The position numbers and the translations under genes were made by a program. A stretch of DNA of 64,000 bases from QHXN01 sp963785125 (GTDB taxonomy: Bacteria > Acidobacteriota > Blastocatellia > Pyrinomonadales > Pyrinomonadaceae), in the NCBI GenBank assembly GCA_963785125.1, contig CAWATU010000007.1, forward strand, positions 2,046,001-2,110,000, written 5' to 3'. Every line of letters starts with the position of its first letter. Position 1 is the first letter of the stretch. The notes under the pieces are model-generated. The model did not search any database and had not been told where the DNA came from. It was given only the letters and a program-made list of their open reading frames with translations. Of this stretch, positions 1 through 8,400 are shown piece by piece.

Positions 1-462
1 GCCGTTGACTTCGACGGGGAGGCGCCAGGCGAGTTCGCGCTCGCCCTCGATCTCGGCATGTATCCACCACTTGCCGGGCGGGACTTCGATGGCGGCCTCG
101 CCGCCCTCGTCCAGTTCGGCGTCGAGCTTCTGGCGGCCGCCCATCAGGCGCGTCGCGAACTCCTCGAAGCGCTGGCCGTGCCGCGGCTCGGAGTCGTACT
201 CGTTGCGCGCGGCCGCCATGTTGATGGGGAAGAGTTGGACGGGCACCTTCTTCGCCGAGACGGGGAAGCCGACGCCTTCGCGACGCAGGCGCACGCGCAG
301 CAGCGTCATGCGCCGGCCCGGGCGCGCGAGGCGCGACGAAGTATGCTCGTCCTCGGGCAGGCGCCGGTAGAGGCTCAACACGGCCCCGCCGAGCGTCGCG
401 ACCAGAGCGACGCCCGCCGCCGCCGCCGCGACCTTACGTGTGAAGTTCTGTCCCTCGCTCAT
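1..462 (-). CDS. Hypothetical membrane-anchored protein (3' end outside window)
   Basis: The reading frame starts at an ATG at 462 and runs off the left edge, so 154 residues are visible and the C-terminus is missing. Residues about 9-32 are an Ala/Val/Leu-rich hydrophobic segment after a short N-terminus with Arg-Lys, which looks like a single membrane anchor or uncleaved signal. The rest is soluble and rich in Arg and Glu, with no motif I recognise. It lies 23 bases downstream of the glutaredoxin-like gene on the same strand, so the two are probably co-transcribed. The coding frame is supported by strong third-position G/C. Function unknown. Confidence 0.6.
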   Translation of the reverse strand, partial: MSEGQNFTRKVAAAAAGVALVATLGGAVLSLYRRLPEDEHTSSRLARPGRRMTLLRVRLRREGVGFPVSAKKVPVQLFPINMAAARNEYDSEPRHGQRFEEFATRLMGGRQKLDAELDEGGEAAIEVPPGKWWIHAEIEGERELAWRLPVEVNG

Positions 463-485
463 CCTTCGTCTGGGCTCGGCCCGCG

Positions 486-737
486 TCAGGCCATCAGGCC
501 GCGCTCGCGCAGCGCTCCGGTCAAATCGTGGTCGGACGGCACCGAGAGCACCTGCCCGGCGATGTCTACGGTCGGGATGCGCTCCTTGCCTCCGTTCTGC
601 TCCCGCACCCACGCGGCGGCCGACTCGTCCTGCTCGATGTCGATGTACTGGTACTGCACGCCGAGGCGGTCGAGGAACGCGCGCGCGCGCCGCGTGTCTT
701 CGCACCATTCGGTGCCGTAGACCTTCACTCCGAACAC
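486..737 (-). CDS. Glutaredoxin-like / mycoredoxin-type protein, monothiol active site
   Basis: An 83-residue thioredoxin-fold protein. The N-terminal strand VKVYGTEWCEDT followed by a basic helix, then YQYIDIEQD and a later cis-Pro segment RIPTVDIAG, is the glutaredoxin/NrdH/mycoredoxin layout. The usual CxxC is reduced to C-E-D-T, so only the first cysteine is present and a monothiol mechanism is expected. I place the start at the GTG at 737 because GGAGG sits about 8 bases upstream; a GTG at 746 is in frame but overlaps that ribosome-binding site. The family reduces mixed disulfides in the cytoplasm; the partner here is unknown. It diverges from purF. Confidence 0.8.
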   Translation of the reverse strand: MFGVKVYGTEWCEDTRRARAFLDRLGVQYQYIDIEQDESAAAWVREQNGGKERIPTVDIAGQVLSVPSDHDLTGALRERGLMA

Positions 738-790
738 GGCCGTCACCTCCGGCTCATAGAATCCGCGGCCACATCATAGCACGCGGAAAA

Positions 791-899
791 GCAGTAGGCA
801 GATGGCAGTAGGCAGCGCGCTCCGCGCGATGCGTATTGAAGGGTTTAGCTGAGATATTCGATACCGGGCTTTCAACTGCCTACTGCCTACTGCCTCTGC
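791..899. repeat. Intergenic inverted repeat built of GCAGTAGGCAG units (family member R1)
   Basis: The left arm (791-815) and right arm (876-899) are imperfect reverse complements, each made of tandem GGCAGTA heptamers. A GC-rich mini-hairpin lies inside. The same design, with shared words such as GGCTTTCAACTGCC, recurs at 19689-19798. It fills the divergent gap between the glutaredoxin-like gene and purF. Confidence 0.75.
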
Positions 900-905
900 T
901 ACAAT
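897..905 (+). promoter_or_regulatory. Possible extended -10 promoter for purF
   Basis: TGCTACAAT matches an extended -10 element (TGnTAnAAT) about 38 bases before the chosen purF start, directly after the right arm of the R1 repeat. No good -35 is visible. Tentative. Confidence 0.35.
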
Positions 906-942
906 GTCCCTTCAAACTTGGTCAAAGGTGTTCGGCGGCCAC

Positions 943-2385
943 ATGATTCCACAGAACAGCGGCGTGGACGAGACGGAGCGGGACGGGTTCCGCGACGAGT
1001 GCGGCGTGTTCGGCATCTACGGGCACGACGACGCCGCGCGCCTCGCGTACCTCGGACTCTACCAGCTCCAGCACCGCGGGCAGGAGTCCTGCGGCATCGT
1101 CGCCTCCGACGGCCTGCTGCGCTCCGAGCGCGCGATGGGTCTCGTCTCCGAGGTCTTCGACGAAGACAGGTTGAACCGTCTGCCCGGCACCGCCGCCATC
1201 GGTCACACGCGCTACTCGACCGCGGGCGAGGTCTCTGTGCGCGAGGCCCAGCCCTTCCTTATCGCCTGCAAGCACGGACAGGTCGCCGTCTGTCACAACG
1301 GCAACCTCCCCTTCGCTACAGAGGAGCGGCGGCGGCTCGAACACGAGGGCGCCATCTTCAACTCGACCTCTGACACCGAAGTCGTCCTCCACCGCATCGC
1401 GCGCTCGCGCGCCGAGTCGGTTGAGGAGGCCGTCCCCGAAGTCCTGTGCGAGACGGAGGGCGCGTTCTCGATGCTCTTCCTGACGCCCGACGCACTCATC
1501 GCCGTGCGCGACCCGCGCGGCTTCCGTCCGCTCGCGCTCGGCCGGCTCGACGGCGCGTGGGTCATCGCCTCCGAGACGTGCGCGTTCGACCTCATCGGTG
1601 CGGAGTACGTGCGCGACGTGGAGCCGGGCGAGATGATCGTCGTCACGCGCGAGGGGCTGCGCTCGACCTTCCCTCTGCCTGAGCGGCAGCGCTCGTTCTG
1701 CATCTTCGAGCACGTCTACTTCTCGCGCCCCGACTCGATGGTCTACGGCCGCTCGGTCAACGAGTCGCGTCACAAGATGGGCAAGCGTCTGGCGATTGAG
1801 CAGCCGGCCGACGCCGACCTCGTCGTGCCCGTCCCCGACTCGGGCGTCGCGGCCGCCATCGGCTACGCCGCCGAGAGCGGCATCAACTTCCGCTTCGGTC
1901 TCGTGCGCAACCACTACGTCGGCCGCACCTTCATCGAGCCGAAGCAGTCCATCCGCTCCTTCGGCGTCCGCCTCAAGCTCAACCCCGTCCGCGACCTTAT
2001 CCGCGGCCGGAGCGTCGTCTTGATCGACGACTCCATCGTGCGCGGCACGACCTCGAAGAAGATCGTGCGGCTCGTGCGCGAGGCGGGCGCGCGCGCGGTG
2101 CACGTCCGCATCAGTTGCCCGCCGACGGTGAGCCCCTGCTACTACGGCGTGGACACGCCGGACAAGCAGGAGCTGATCGCCGCGCGGATGTCGGTCGAAG
2201 AGGTGCGCCGCTTCATCGAGGCCGACTCGCTCGGCTACCTCTCGATGGAGGGTATGCTCGAAGCCTGCGGCCTGCCGCAGGAGACCTCCTGCGTCGCCTG
2301 CTGGACGGGCCGTTACCCGACCCGCATCAGCCCCATCGCCGAGACCCAGTACGCGCGCGAGCGCGAGCCTGTCCCTTCGGACTGA
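943..2385 (+). CDS. purF: Amidophosphoribosyltransferase (glutamine PRPP amidotransferase)
   Basis: Catalyses the committed step of de novo purine synthesis, making phosphoribosylamine from PRPP and glutamine in the cytosol. The 480-residue product starts at the ATG at 943; an upstream ATG at 904 has no ribosome-binding site. A short propeptide precedes the nucleophile in DECGVFG (Cys20), as in the processed class II glutaminase subtype. The PRPP loop VVLIDDSIVRGTTS is at about residues 358-371. Cysteines near 253, 399, 450 and 453 (the last two in SCVACWTG) match the four Fe-S ligands of the Bacillus-type enzyme, so it is probably the oxygen-sensitive 4Fe-4S subtype. First gene of the purine series with purM and purN. 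Confidence 0.97.
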   Translation: MIPQNSGVDETERDGFRDECGVFGIYGHDDAARLAYLGLYQLQHRGQESCGIVASDGLLRSERAMGLVSEVFDEDRLNRLPGTAAIGHTRYSTAGEVSVREAQPFLIACKHGQVAVCHNGNLPFATEERRRLEHEGAIFNSTSDTEVVLHRIARSRAESVEEAVPEVLCETEGAFSMLFLTPDALIAVRDPRGFRPLALGRLDGAWVIASETCAFDLIGAEYVRDVEPGEMIVVTREGLRSTFPLPERQRSFCIFEHVYFSRPDSMVYGRSVNESRHKMGKRLAIEQPADADLVVPVPDSGVAAAIGYAAESGINFRFGLVRNHYVGRTFIEPKQSIRSFGVRLKLNPVRDLIRGRSVVLIDDSIVRGTTSKKIVRLVREAGARAVHVRISCPPTVSPCYYGVDTPDKQELIAARMSVEEVRRFIEADSLGYLSMEGMLEACGLPQETSCVACWTGRYPTRISPIAETQYAREREPVPSD

Positions 2386-2424
2386 GTTCTTAAAACCTAA
2401 GACAAAGGCTGGGGGTTTTGAAAC

Positions 2425-2667
2425 ATGACGACGAAAAAGAAGAAGCCCGTCAGGAAGCACAGGGTGACGGCGCAAGTCCAGATACTCGACCTGACGAAGG
2501 CCGGCAGCTCGATGGAGTTTGAGATTTACGCCAGCGAGGAGAAGATCGGCACCATCATCATCGGGCGCGGGTCGTTGACGTGGCGCGGCGGGCGCCGGCA
2601 GCGCGAGAAGAGACTCACGTGGTCGCAGTTCGCCGAGTTGATGGACGAATACACGTACGGCGACTGA
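2425..2667 (+). CDS. Small conserved-looking hypothetical protein
   Basis: An 80-residue basic protein. It opens with a Lys-rich stretch (MTTKKKKPVRKH), followed by a predicted beta-rich core (VQILDLTKAG, MEFEIYASEEKIGTIIIGRGSLTWRG) and an acidic C-terminal helix ending DEYTYGD. A GGGGG run nine bases upstream of the ATG serves as ribosome-binding site, and the gap to purF is 39 bases, so it probably shares the purF transcript. I do not recognise the family. The lysine tail may bind nucleic acid, but that is only a compositional guess. Confidence 0.7.
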   Translation: MTTKKKKPVRKHRVTAQVQILDLTKAGSSMEFEIYASEEKIGTIIIGRGSLTWRGGRRQREKRLTWSQFAELMDEYTYGD

Positions 2668-2696
2668 ACGCGGGCAGGCTTTTGGAGGTCATCTGA

Positions 2697-3815
2697 GTGG
2701 CGCAGAGCAGAAAGGGTTGCGGGTGCGCGCTGGTGGCGCTGGTGGCGGTGCTGCTGGTCGGCGGGTACGTCGGCTGGCGGTTCGTCGTCCAGCCGTGGAT
2801 GGAGAAGCGGCGGGAGCAGGCTCCGCCGCCCGCGTCGGGCGACGAGACGAAGGTCGTGGTGTTGGACGTGGGACAGGGCGACTCGATTCTCGTCATCACG
2901 CCCGGCGGAAAGACGGCGCTCGTGGACGCGGGCGAGCCGGGCGACGGTAAGATCATCCTCGCGGCCCTGAAGAAGTACGGCGTCGATCACATCGACCTCT
3001 TCGTCGCCACGCACGCGCACGCCGACCACATCGGCGCGGCCGACGAGGTCATCAAAGCGATACCGGTCGCGCACGTCCTCTACTCCGGCGTCCCCAACCC
3101 GACGAAGAACTACCAGGACTTTCTCAAGGCCATCGACGAGAAGAAGATCGACCTCATCCGCGCCGCGCCGGGGCAGACGTTCGAGCTGGGCGGCGGCGGC
3201 CTCATCCGCGTGCTCGCGCCCATCGAGCCCCTGTTCGAGAAGGATGACCTGCGCTCGGGCGGCAACGAGCCGAACGCCAACTCGGTCGTGACGCGCCTCG
3301 ACTACGGCGCCTTCTCGATCCTTCTAACCGGCGACGCCGAGGAGCAGACCGAGCGCGAGCGTTTGATTAAGAACGGCGCGAACATCCGCGCCAGCGTCCT
3401 GAAGGTCGGGCACCACGGTTCGAAGTACGCGACCTCAGAGGAGTTCCTCAAGCGCGGCGAGTTCAAGTACGCGGTCATCTCGGCGGGTCTGGACAATCGC
3501 TACGGCCACCCCTCGCAGGAGGTGCTCGACCGCCTGAAGGCCGCGCAGGTGAGGGTCTACCGCACGGACTTTCAGGGCGAGATTCTCATCTCGACGCGCG
3601 GTCAGGAGGGCGATGTGAAGATCACGACCGCGCGCGAGCCGAAGCCGAACGAGGACTTGTCTGCCGGCCGCCAGGCGCTCCGCGACGACTCGTCCAAGCG
3701 CGGCTTCATAGACTTCGGCGACCTCCCGCCCGCGCCGAAGCCGAAGGACGAGGCGCGCTCGAACTCGAACACGAAGAGCGCGAACGCCAACACGAAGAGG
3801 GCCGGAGCGAGGTGA
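2697..3815 (+). CDS. Membrane-anchored ComEC/Rec2-type metallo-beta-lactamase-fold hydrolase
   Basis: A 372-residue protein with one N-terminal membrane helix (about residues 10-30) and then a metallo-beta-lactamase fold. Visible motifs are VLDVGQGDSILV, the metal-binding THAHADHIGAADE near residues 104-115, LLTGDAEEQTE, and KVGHHGSKYATS, the signature of the hydrolase domain of ComEC-like competence proteins. The membrane channel part of ComEC is absent. The C-terminus is an Asn/Lys/Ser-rich tail. The GTG start has GGAGG eight bases upstream. It is followed after six bases by a DUF3006 gene, a recurrent pairing for stand-alone ComEC-like hydrolases. Its substrate, perhaps DNA or a nucleotide, cannot be told from sequence. 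Confidence 0.85.
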   Translation: MAQSRKGCGCALVALVAVLLVGGYVGWRFVVQPWMEKRREQAPPPASGDETKVVVLDVGQGDSILVITPGGKTALVDAGEPGDGKIILAALKKYGVDHIDLFVATHAHADHIGAADEVIKAIPVAHVLYSGVPNPTKNYQDFLKAIDEKKIDLIRAAPGQTFELGGGGLIRVLAPIEPLFEKDDLRSGGNEPNANSVVTRLDYGAFSILLTGDAEEQTERERLIKNGANIRASVLKVGHHGSKYATSEEFLKRGEFKYAVISAGLDNRYGHPSQEVLDRLKAAQVRVYRTDFQGEILISTRGQEGDVKITTAREPKPNEDLSAGRQALRDDSSKRGFIDFGDLPPAPKPKDEARSNSNTKSANANTKRAGAR

Positions 3816-3821
3816 CGCGCG

Positions 3822-4103
3822 ATGTCTGAAGAGAAGAAGAACGGCAAGTCCAAACGCACGCGCGCCGTCATCGACCGCATCGAGGACGGCGGGACGGCCG
3901 TCCTGCTCGCGGGCGAAGAAGAGCTGAAAGTCGAGCTGCCCACCTCGCTCCTCCCCGAGGGCGCCGCAGCGGGCAGCCACCTCTCCGTCTCCATTGCGCT
4001 CGACGAAGCCTCGCGCAGGGAGGCGGAAGAGAGCGTCAAGGCCCTCCAGGAGAAACTTGAGAAGCGCAGCGGGGGCGAGGGGCAGAAGAACTTCAAACTC
4101 TGA
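3822..4103 (+). CDS. DUF3006 family protein
   Basis: A 93-residue protein with the DUF3006 pattern: AVIDRIEDGGTAVLL, then ELKVELPTSLLPEGAAAG and HLSVSI, predicted as a small beta-barrel. A charged helix (about residues 60-93) follows. The start ATG has a weak upstream purine run and lies six bases after the hydrolase stop, suggesting translational coupling. DUF3006 proteins often accompany ComEC-like beta-lactamase-fold hydrolases and may bind or regulate them; no biochemical role is established. Co-directional with purF and purM. Confidence 0.8.
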   Translation: MSEEKKNGKSKRTRAVIDRIEDGGTAVLLAGEEELKVELPTSLLPEGAAAGSHLSVSIALDEASRREAEESVKALQEKLEKRSGGEGQKNFKL

Positions 4104-4194
4104 CGACGGTGAAACGTTCCGGCCCCGAAGGGGTCGTATCTTAATAAAGCGCGGCCGGACGGAAGCCGCGCCCCGTGTCGCGCTCCACAAAGAG

Positions 4195-5229
4195 ATGAGC
4201 AAATCAATCACCTACTCAGATGCCGGCGTCTCTATCGACGCGGCGAACGCGGCGGTCGAGAAGATCAAGCGGCTGGCGCGCTCGACCTTCAACGCGCGGA
4301 CGCTCTCCGAGATCGGGAGCTTCGGCGGGATGTTCGACGGCGCGTTCCCGGGCATGAGTGAGCCCGTGCTCGTCGCTTCGGCCGACGGCGTGGGGACGAA
4401 GTTGAAGGTGGCCTTCATGACCGGCGTCCATGACACGGTGGGCCGCGACCTCGTCAACCACTGCGCAAACGACATTCTCGTGCAGGGCGCACGCCCGCTC
4501 TTCTTCCTCGACTACGTGGCGACGGGCGTGCTTTCGCCCGACGTGATCGTCTCGGTCGTGGACGGCGTCGCCCGAGGGTGCCGCGAGAACGGGTGCGTGC
4601 TGCTCGGCGGCGAGACGGCCGAGATGCCCGGCTTCTATGCCGAGGGCGAGTACGATGTGGCGGGCTTCATCGTCGGCGTTGTTGACCGCGCGAAGGTCAT
4701 CGACGGACATGCGGTGGAGCCGGGCGACGTGCTGCTCGGGCTTCCTTCGGCGGGGCTGCACACCAACGGTTACTCGCTCGCGCGCAAGCTCTTCTTCGAG
4801 GTCGCGGGCTACGACGTTGACACGCGCCTCGACGCGCTCGGCGAGACCGTGGGCGAGGCGCTCCTGCGGCCCCATCTCAGCTACCTCCGCCCGCTCGAAG
4901 GTCTGCTCGACACGGGCTCCATCAGGGCGCTCGCGCACATCACGGGCGGCGGACTCCTTGAGAACATCCCGCGCGTGCTGCCCGAGGGCACCGCGGTCGA
5001 GATCGAGCGCGGCTCGTGGCCCGTCCCGGCCCTCTTCCGCGTCATGCAGGAACTCGGCAACGTCTCCGAAGCCGAGATGCACCGCACCTTCAACATGGGC
5101 ATCGGCATGGTCGTCGTCTGCTCGCCCGCCGACGCCGACGCCATCCGCGCCCAACTCGACTCGGTCAACCAGCCTTCATACAAGATCGGCACCGTCAAGC
5201 AGGGCGCGCGCGAAGTCACCTTGTCCTGA
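4195..5229 (+). CDS. purM: Phosphoribosylformylglycinamidine cyclo-ligase (AIR synthetase)
   Basis: Closes the imidazole ring of AIR from FGAM with ATP, the fifth step of purine synthesis, in the cytosol. The 344-residue length is standard. The N-terminal SYSDAGV-type motif (here TYSDAGVSIDAANAAV) fixes the start at the ATG at 4195, although the frame stays open further upstream. The PurM/GlpX ATP-grasp-like motifs SADGVGTKLKVA, DLVNHCANDILVQGA and GGETAEMPGFY are intact, with ITGGGLLENIPR in the C-terminal half. It follows DUF3006 after 91 bases and precedes a large membrane phosphoesterase. Confidence 0.97.
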   Translation: MSKSITYSDAGVSIDAANAAVEKIKRLARSTFNARTLSEIGSFGGMFDGAFPGMSEPVLVASADGVGTKLKVAFMTGVHDTVGRDLVNHCANDILVQGARPLFFLDYVATGVLSPDVIVSVVDGVARGCRENGCVLLGGETAEMPGFYAEGEYDVAGFIVGVVDRAKVIDGHAVEPGDVLLGLPSAGLHTNGYSLARKLFFEVAGYDVDTRLDALGETVGEALLRPHLSYLRPLEGLLDTGSIRALAHITGGGLLENIPRVLPEGTAVEIERGSWPVPALFRVMQELGNVSEAEMHRTFNMGIGMVVVCSPADADAIRAQLDSVNQPSYKIGTVKQGAREVTLS

Positions 5230-5346
5230 AACTTCAAACTTCGCGCGCACGCTAGAGAGAGCTACTTTCTGCGGCCCGCAGTTTAAGTTGATACCTCTGC
5301 GAGCCGTCCGACTTCAAACCCTCATTCGGACGGAAGGAAGAAGACC

Positions 5347-8300
5347 ATGACCGACCCTCTTAACTACGAGGAAGCCCCCCCGACTGCCCAGGAGGAGGCC
5401 GAGCATCCCGAGCGGGAGCACCAGCGCCCCGTGGCCTGGCTCTTCGGCCGCCAGCTCGTCAGGAGTCTGAAATACACGCTCATCTACACGGCCTTCGGCG
5501 AGAAGCTCGACCCGCGCGACTGGATGAATCCGCGCGCCTACACCTTCGCCGGGGGCGGCGCGGCGGCTCCGTCACCTGCTTCGTCGGGTGAGGGCGCGGC
5601 TGCCGATGTCTGCCCGGCCCCCTGGACGGCGCGCACCGGCGCGACGGCCGCGCAGGACGAAGGCGACTTCTGGTTCGACTACCTCTCCGACACGGGCGAC
5701 GGCACGAAGGCCGTCTACAGTCTCGCCTATCTCTGCATGAGCGACCTCTGGGTGAAAGACCCCGGGCACCGTCAGCCCGCGCTCGCAGACTCCTTCGCCG
5801 AGAAGGGGGAGCAGCCGGGACTGCTGCGGCTGCCACGCGGCTCCTTCCTCATGGTGGGCGGCGACACGGCCTACCATATGTCGGACTACGCGACGCTGCA
5901 CGAGCGCTTTCAGCTCCCCTTCCGCTGGGCGTTCGAGGACTTGCGGAATAACGTCGGCGCGGCCTTCGACCAGCGGCGACGCCCCATCTTCGGCATCCCC
6001 GGCAACCACGACTACTACGACCAGCTCGACGGCTTCCGCCGCCAGTTCCGACGCACGGTCAGGCCCGAGCCCGACGCAGAGCCCGCCGACCTCAACGACT
6101 ATCGCAACCCGCAACTGCTCCTCTCCGGGTTCGCACGCTGTCAGGAGGCCAGCTACATCGCGCTCGAACTCCCGCACGGCTGGTGGCTGTGGGGGCTCGA
6201 CACAGAGGTCGGCACCATCGACGTGCGGCAGCGGAAGTTCTTCCTGAGGCTGGCGAGCGAGGCGACGGGGCAGAGCGAGGAGAAGGCGGGCGCGGCGCTC
6301 GACAAGCTCATCGTCGCCACCTGCGCGCCCACGACCGTCTTCGGCAAGTTCCCCGACCGCGACGACGAGAAGTCCTCGCGCGCCTTCTTCCAGCTCGGCC
6401 TCCCGCGCCCGTTCATCGAGCGCGATAAGCTTGAGCGAGACGACGAAGGGAACATCAAGGAGCCGCCGCTGCGCGATGAGCAGTGCCGGCTCGACATCTC
6501 GGGCGACGTGCACCAGTATGCGCGCTACTGGGGGCCGGCCGAGCCGGGCGCCCCGCGCGTGCGCGACGGGCACCGGCCCGACCGGCGGCCCGCCTCCATG
6601 ACGAACTACGCCTCAATCGTCTCCGGCATCGGCGGCGCGTTCCACCACCCGACGACGACCTACAAGGGCGAGATCGAGGAGCACGCGCTCTACCCGTCCG
6701 AGACGGTCTCGCGCCACGAGGTCTCGAAGCAGGTCTTCCGCTTCTGGAACCTCATCAACGGCGGCGGCGTCTGGCTCGTCGGGTTCCTGCTGGCCTTCAT
6801 TCTCTACTGCGGGCTGACCTTCTCGCAGAGCAGTCGCCAGTTCGTCCTCTCTTCCGGCGTCTGGGAGCGCCTGCACCTCTTCCGGCAGGAGGCCGTCACG
6901 CCGACCGTCCCCGTCATCGACCAGGGCGAGGTGGTGCATCAGTTCCTCGCCGGCCCGTGGCCTGTGCCCGACGCGCCGACCGCGGGCATCTGCGGACGGA
7001 TTCAGGCGGAGGCGCCGGGCTGCGCGCGCGGCTGCTATCCGCCGCGCTACTTCCTCGGAGCGTGCGCCATCGAGAAGCCCGACTCGTACTGGGTCGGCGT
7101 CGGGCTGACGCTGCTCTCGCTCGCACTCGTCATCGCCACCTTCATCCTCACCAAACTGGGGTGGCTCTTCGACGACCCGGACAAAGACCTCGTCGAGCGG
7201 ATGCAGAGGTTGCCGGCCGAGACGCAGGAGAAGGCCGAGCAGCGTTCGGAGGACAAGGCGCAGCAGCCCGGGCATCGGCGCTGGTTCAAGGAGCGCCCGT
7301 TCCTGCGGGTCGTGCTGCTCGCAGTCCCGACCATCGTCGTCTCGCTCTTCGCTTTGCTGATACTCAAGCCCTTCCGCCCGCACCTCACGCCGTTCGGCAA
7401 CAGCATGATGGTGCTCGTCACGCTCATCTGGGCGGCGGGGGCCGTCGCCCTGAGCGTGCGTTACAGCGAGTGGCTCTTCACGAAGGCGTCGATGCGCAAG
7501 CTCGTGCGCTGGGACTGGGCCGTGACGTGGGTGCTCGGCGTCTTCGCGGTGGTGGTGCTGACCTCGGGGCTCTGGGTCTTCGGCCAGAACAACCGCGCGG
7601 CCAACCTCGTGGCCGACATCATCTTCGCGCTCGTCGTGCTCCTCGGCTTCCTCGGCGTCATCGCGCTCGGCTACTTCAAGGCGGGCGAGATGAAGGACGG
7701 CTATCTCAAGAAGGCGCCCTACCTCGTGCTCGGGCTCATCCACGCCGTCCTCCAGATAGCCACGGTCGTTCTCATCGTGCGCAAGGGCGCGCTGCCCTCG
7801 TGGCTGCCCGCCGTGCCGGCGCTGCCGCGGCCGGAGGGAGCTTCGGCGGTCGGCTTCTTCCTCAAGGCTCTGGGGGCCGCCGTCATCGATCTGGCCGCCA
7901 TCTCCGTAATCGTGCTCCCCGTTGTCGCCGTCTTCGGGCTGCTCGGCTGGCTCTTCATGAAGAACAACCAGCGCTGGCTGCTCTTTGCGACGTGGGTCGT
8001 GCACGGTGCGTCGATGCTGCTGCTGCCGTGGCTCACGTGGCGCCTCTTCAGCACCGGCGGGGGCGAGTTCATCGACCACCAGGGACTGCTGCCCGGGACT
8101 TACAATGAGGGCTGGTGGGGCCTTCTGCCGGCGCTGATGGCCGGGCTGCTCGGCGCGGTGCTCTGCTGCATCTGGCTCGGCTGGTACTTCGCCGTCTCGC
8201 TGACCTTCCACGGGCACAACAACGAGATCGCCGGCGCGGCCCGCATCGAGCGGTTCAAGCAGTTCGTCCGCGTCCGCGTGAACAAGGATGGTTTGACGGG

Positions 8301-8391
8301 CTACGTCATCGCGATAGACTACCCGAAGAGGAACGGCAAAGACCTCAAGCCGAGGCTCGTTGACGTGTTCCACATCTGCGGGAAGCCCTGA
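5347..8391 (+). CDS. Calcineurin-like metallophosphoesterase fused to a polytopic membrane domain
   Basis: A 1014-residue fusion. Residues about 160-460 carry a calcineurin-like phosphoesterase: GGDTAYHMSD, GIPGNHDYYDQLDG and DISGDVHQYARYWG supply the Asp/Asn/His metal ligands. From about residue 468 to 950 roughly ten hydrophobic helices follow (for example WLVGFLLAFILYCGL and FLGVIALGYF), with a short cytosolic C-terminus. There is no signal peptide, so the phosphoesterase probably faces the cytoplasm. The start has a GGAAGGAAG ribosome-binding site. It sits between purM and purN, 117 and 61 bases away. Substrate unknown; a phosphodiester, lipid phosphate or nucleotide are all possible. I know no characterised protein with this arrangement. 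Confidence 0.8.
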   Translation: MTDPLNYEEAPPTAQEEAEHPEREHQRPVAWLFGRQLVRSLKYTLIYTAFGEKLDPRDWMNPRAYTFAGGGAAAPSPASSGEGAAADVCPAPWTARTGATAAQDEGDFWFDYLSDTGDGTKAVYSLAYLCMSDLWVKDPGHRQPALADSFAEKGEQPGLLRLPRGSFLMVGGDTAYHMSDYATLHERFQLPFRWAFEDLRNNVGAAFDQRRRPIFGIPGNHDYYDQLDGFRRQFRRTVRPEPDAEPADLNDYRNPQLLLSGFARCQEASYIALELPHGWWLWGLDTEVGTIDVRQRKFFLRLASEATGQSEEKAGAALDKLIVATCAPTTVFGKFPDRDDEKSSRAFFQLGLPRPFIERDKLERDDEGNIKEPPLRDEQCRLDISGDVHQYARYWGPAEPGAPRVRDGHRPDRRPASMTNYASIVSGIGGAFHHPTTTYKGEIEEHALYPSETVSRHEVSKQVFRFWNLINGGGVWLVGFLLAFILYCGLTFSQSSRQFVLSSGVWERLHLFRQEAVTPTVPVIDQGEVVHQFLAGPWPVPDAPTAGICGRIQAEAPGCARGCYPPRYFLGACAIEKPDSYWVGVGLTLLSLALVIATFILTKLGWLFDDPDKDLVERMQRLPAETQEKAEQRSEDKAQQPGHRRWFKERPFLRVVLLAVPTIVVSLFALLILKPFRPHLTPFGNSMMVLVTLIWAAGAVALSVRYSEWLFTKASMRKLVRWDWAVTWVLGVFAVVVLTSGLWVFGQNNRAANLVADIIFALVVLLGFLGVIALGYFKAGEMKDGYLKKAPYLVLGLIHAVLQIATVVLIVRKGALPSWLPAVPALPRPEGASAVGFFLKALGAAVIDLAAISVIVLPVVAVFGLLGWLFMKNNQRWLLFATWVVHGASMLLLPWLTWRLFSTGGGEFIDHQGLLPGTYNEGWWGLLPALMAGLLGAVLCCIWLGWYFAVSLTFHGHNNEIAGAARIERFKQFVRVRVNKDGLTGYVIAIDYPKRNGKDLKPRLVDVFHICGKP

Positions 8392-8400
8392 CACAAAAAG

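Noticed and set aside
791..899. Repeat units considered as a CRISPR array.
   Set aside because: Units are 7-8 bases without spacers and form complementary arms; no cas gene is present.
922..2475. A 517-codon open frame on the minus strand opposite purF, and similar long frames opposite other GC-rich genes (for example 9004-11046, 17042-18841, 21729-23789).
   Set aside because: They are composition artefacts of very high GC at third positions: products are Arg/Asp/Val/His-rich without any motif, and the plus strand holds well-recognised genes.
6483..8108. A 541-codon plus-strand frame inside the membrane phosphoesterase gene.
   Set aside because: It is a shifted-frame shadow rich in Arg, Ala and Gly; the other frame shows metal motifs and membrane helices.
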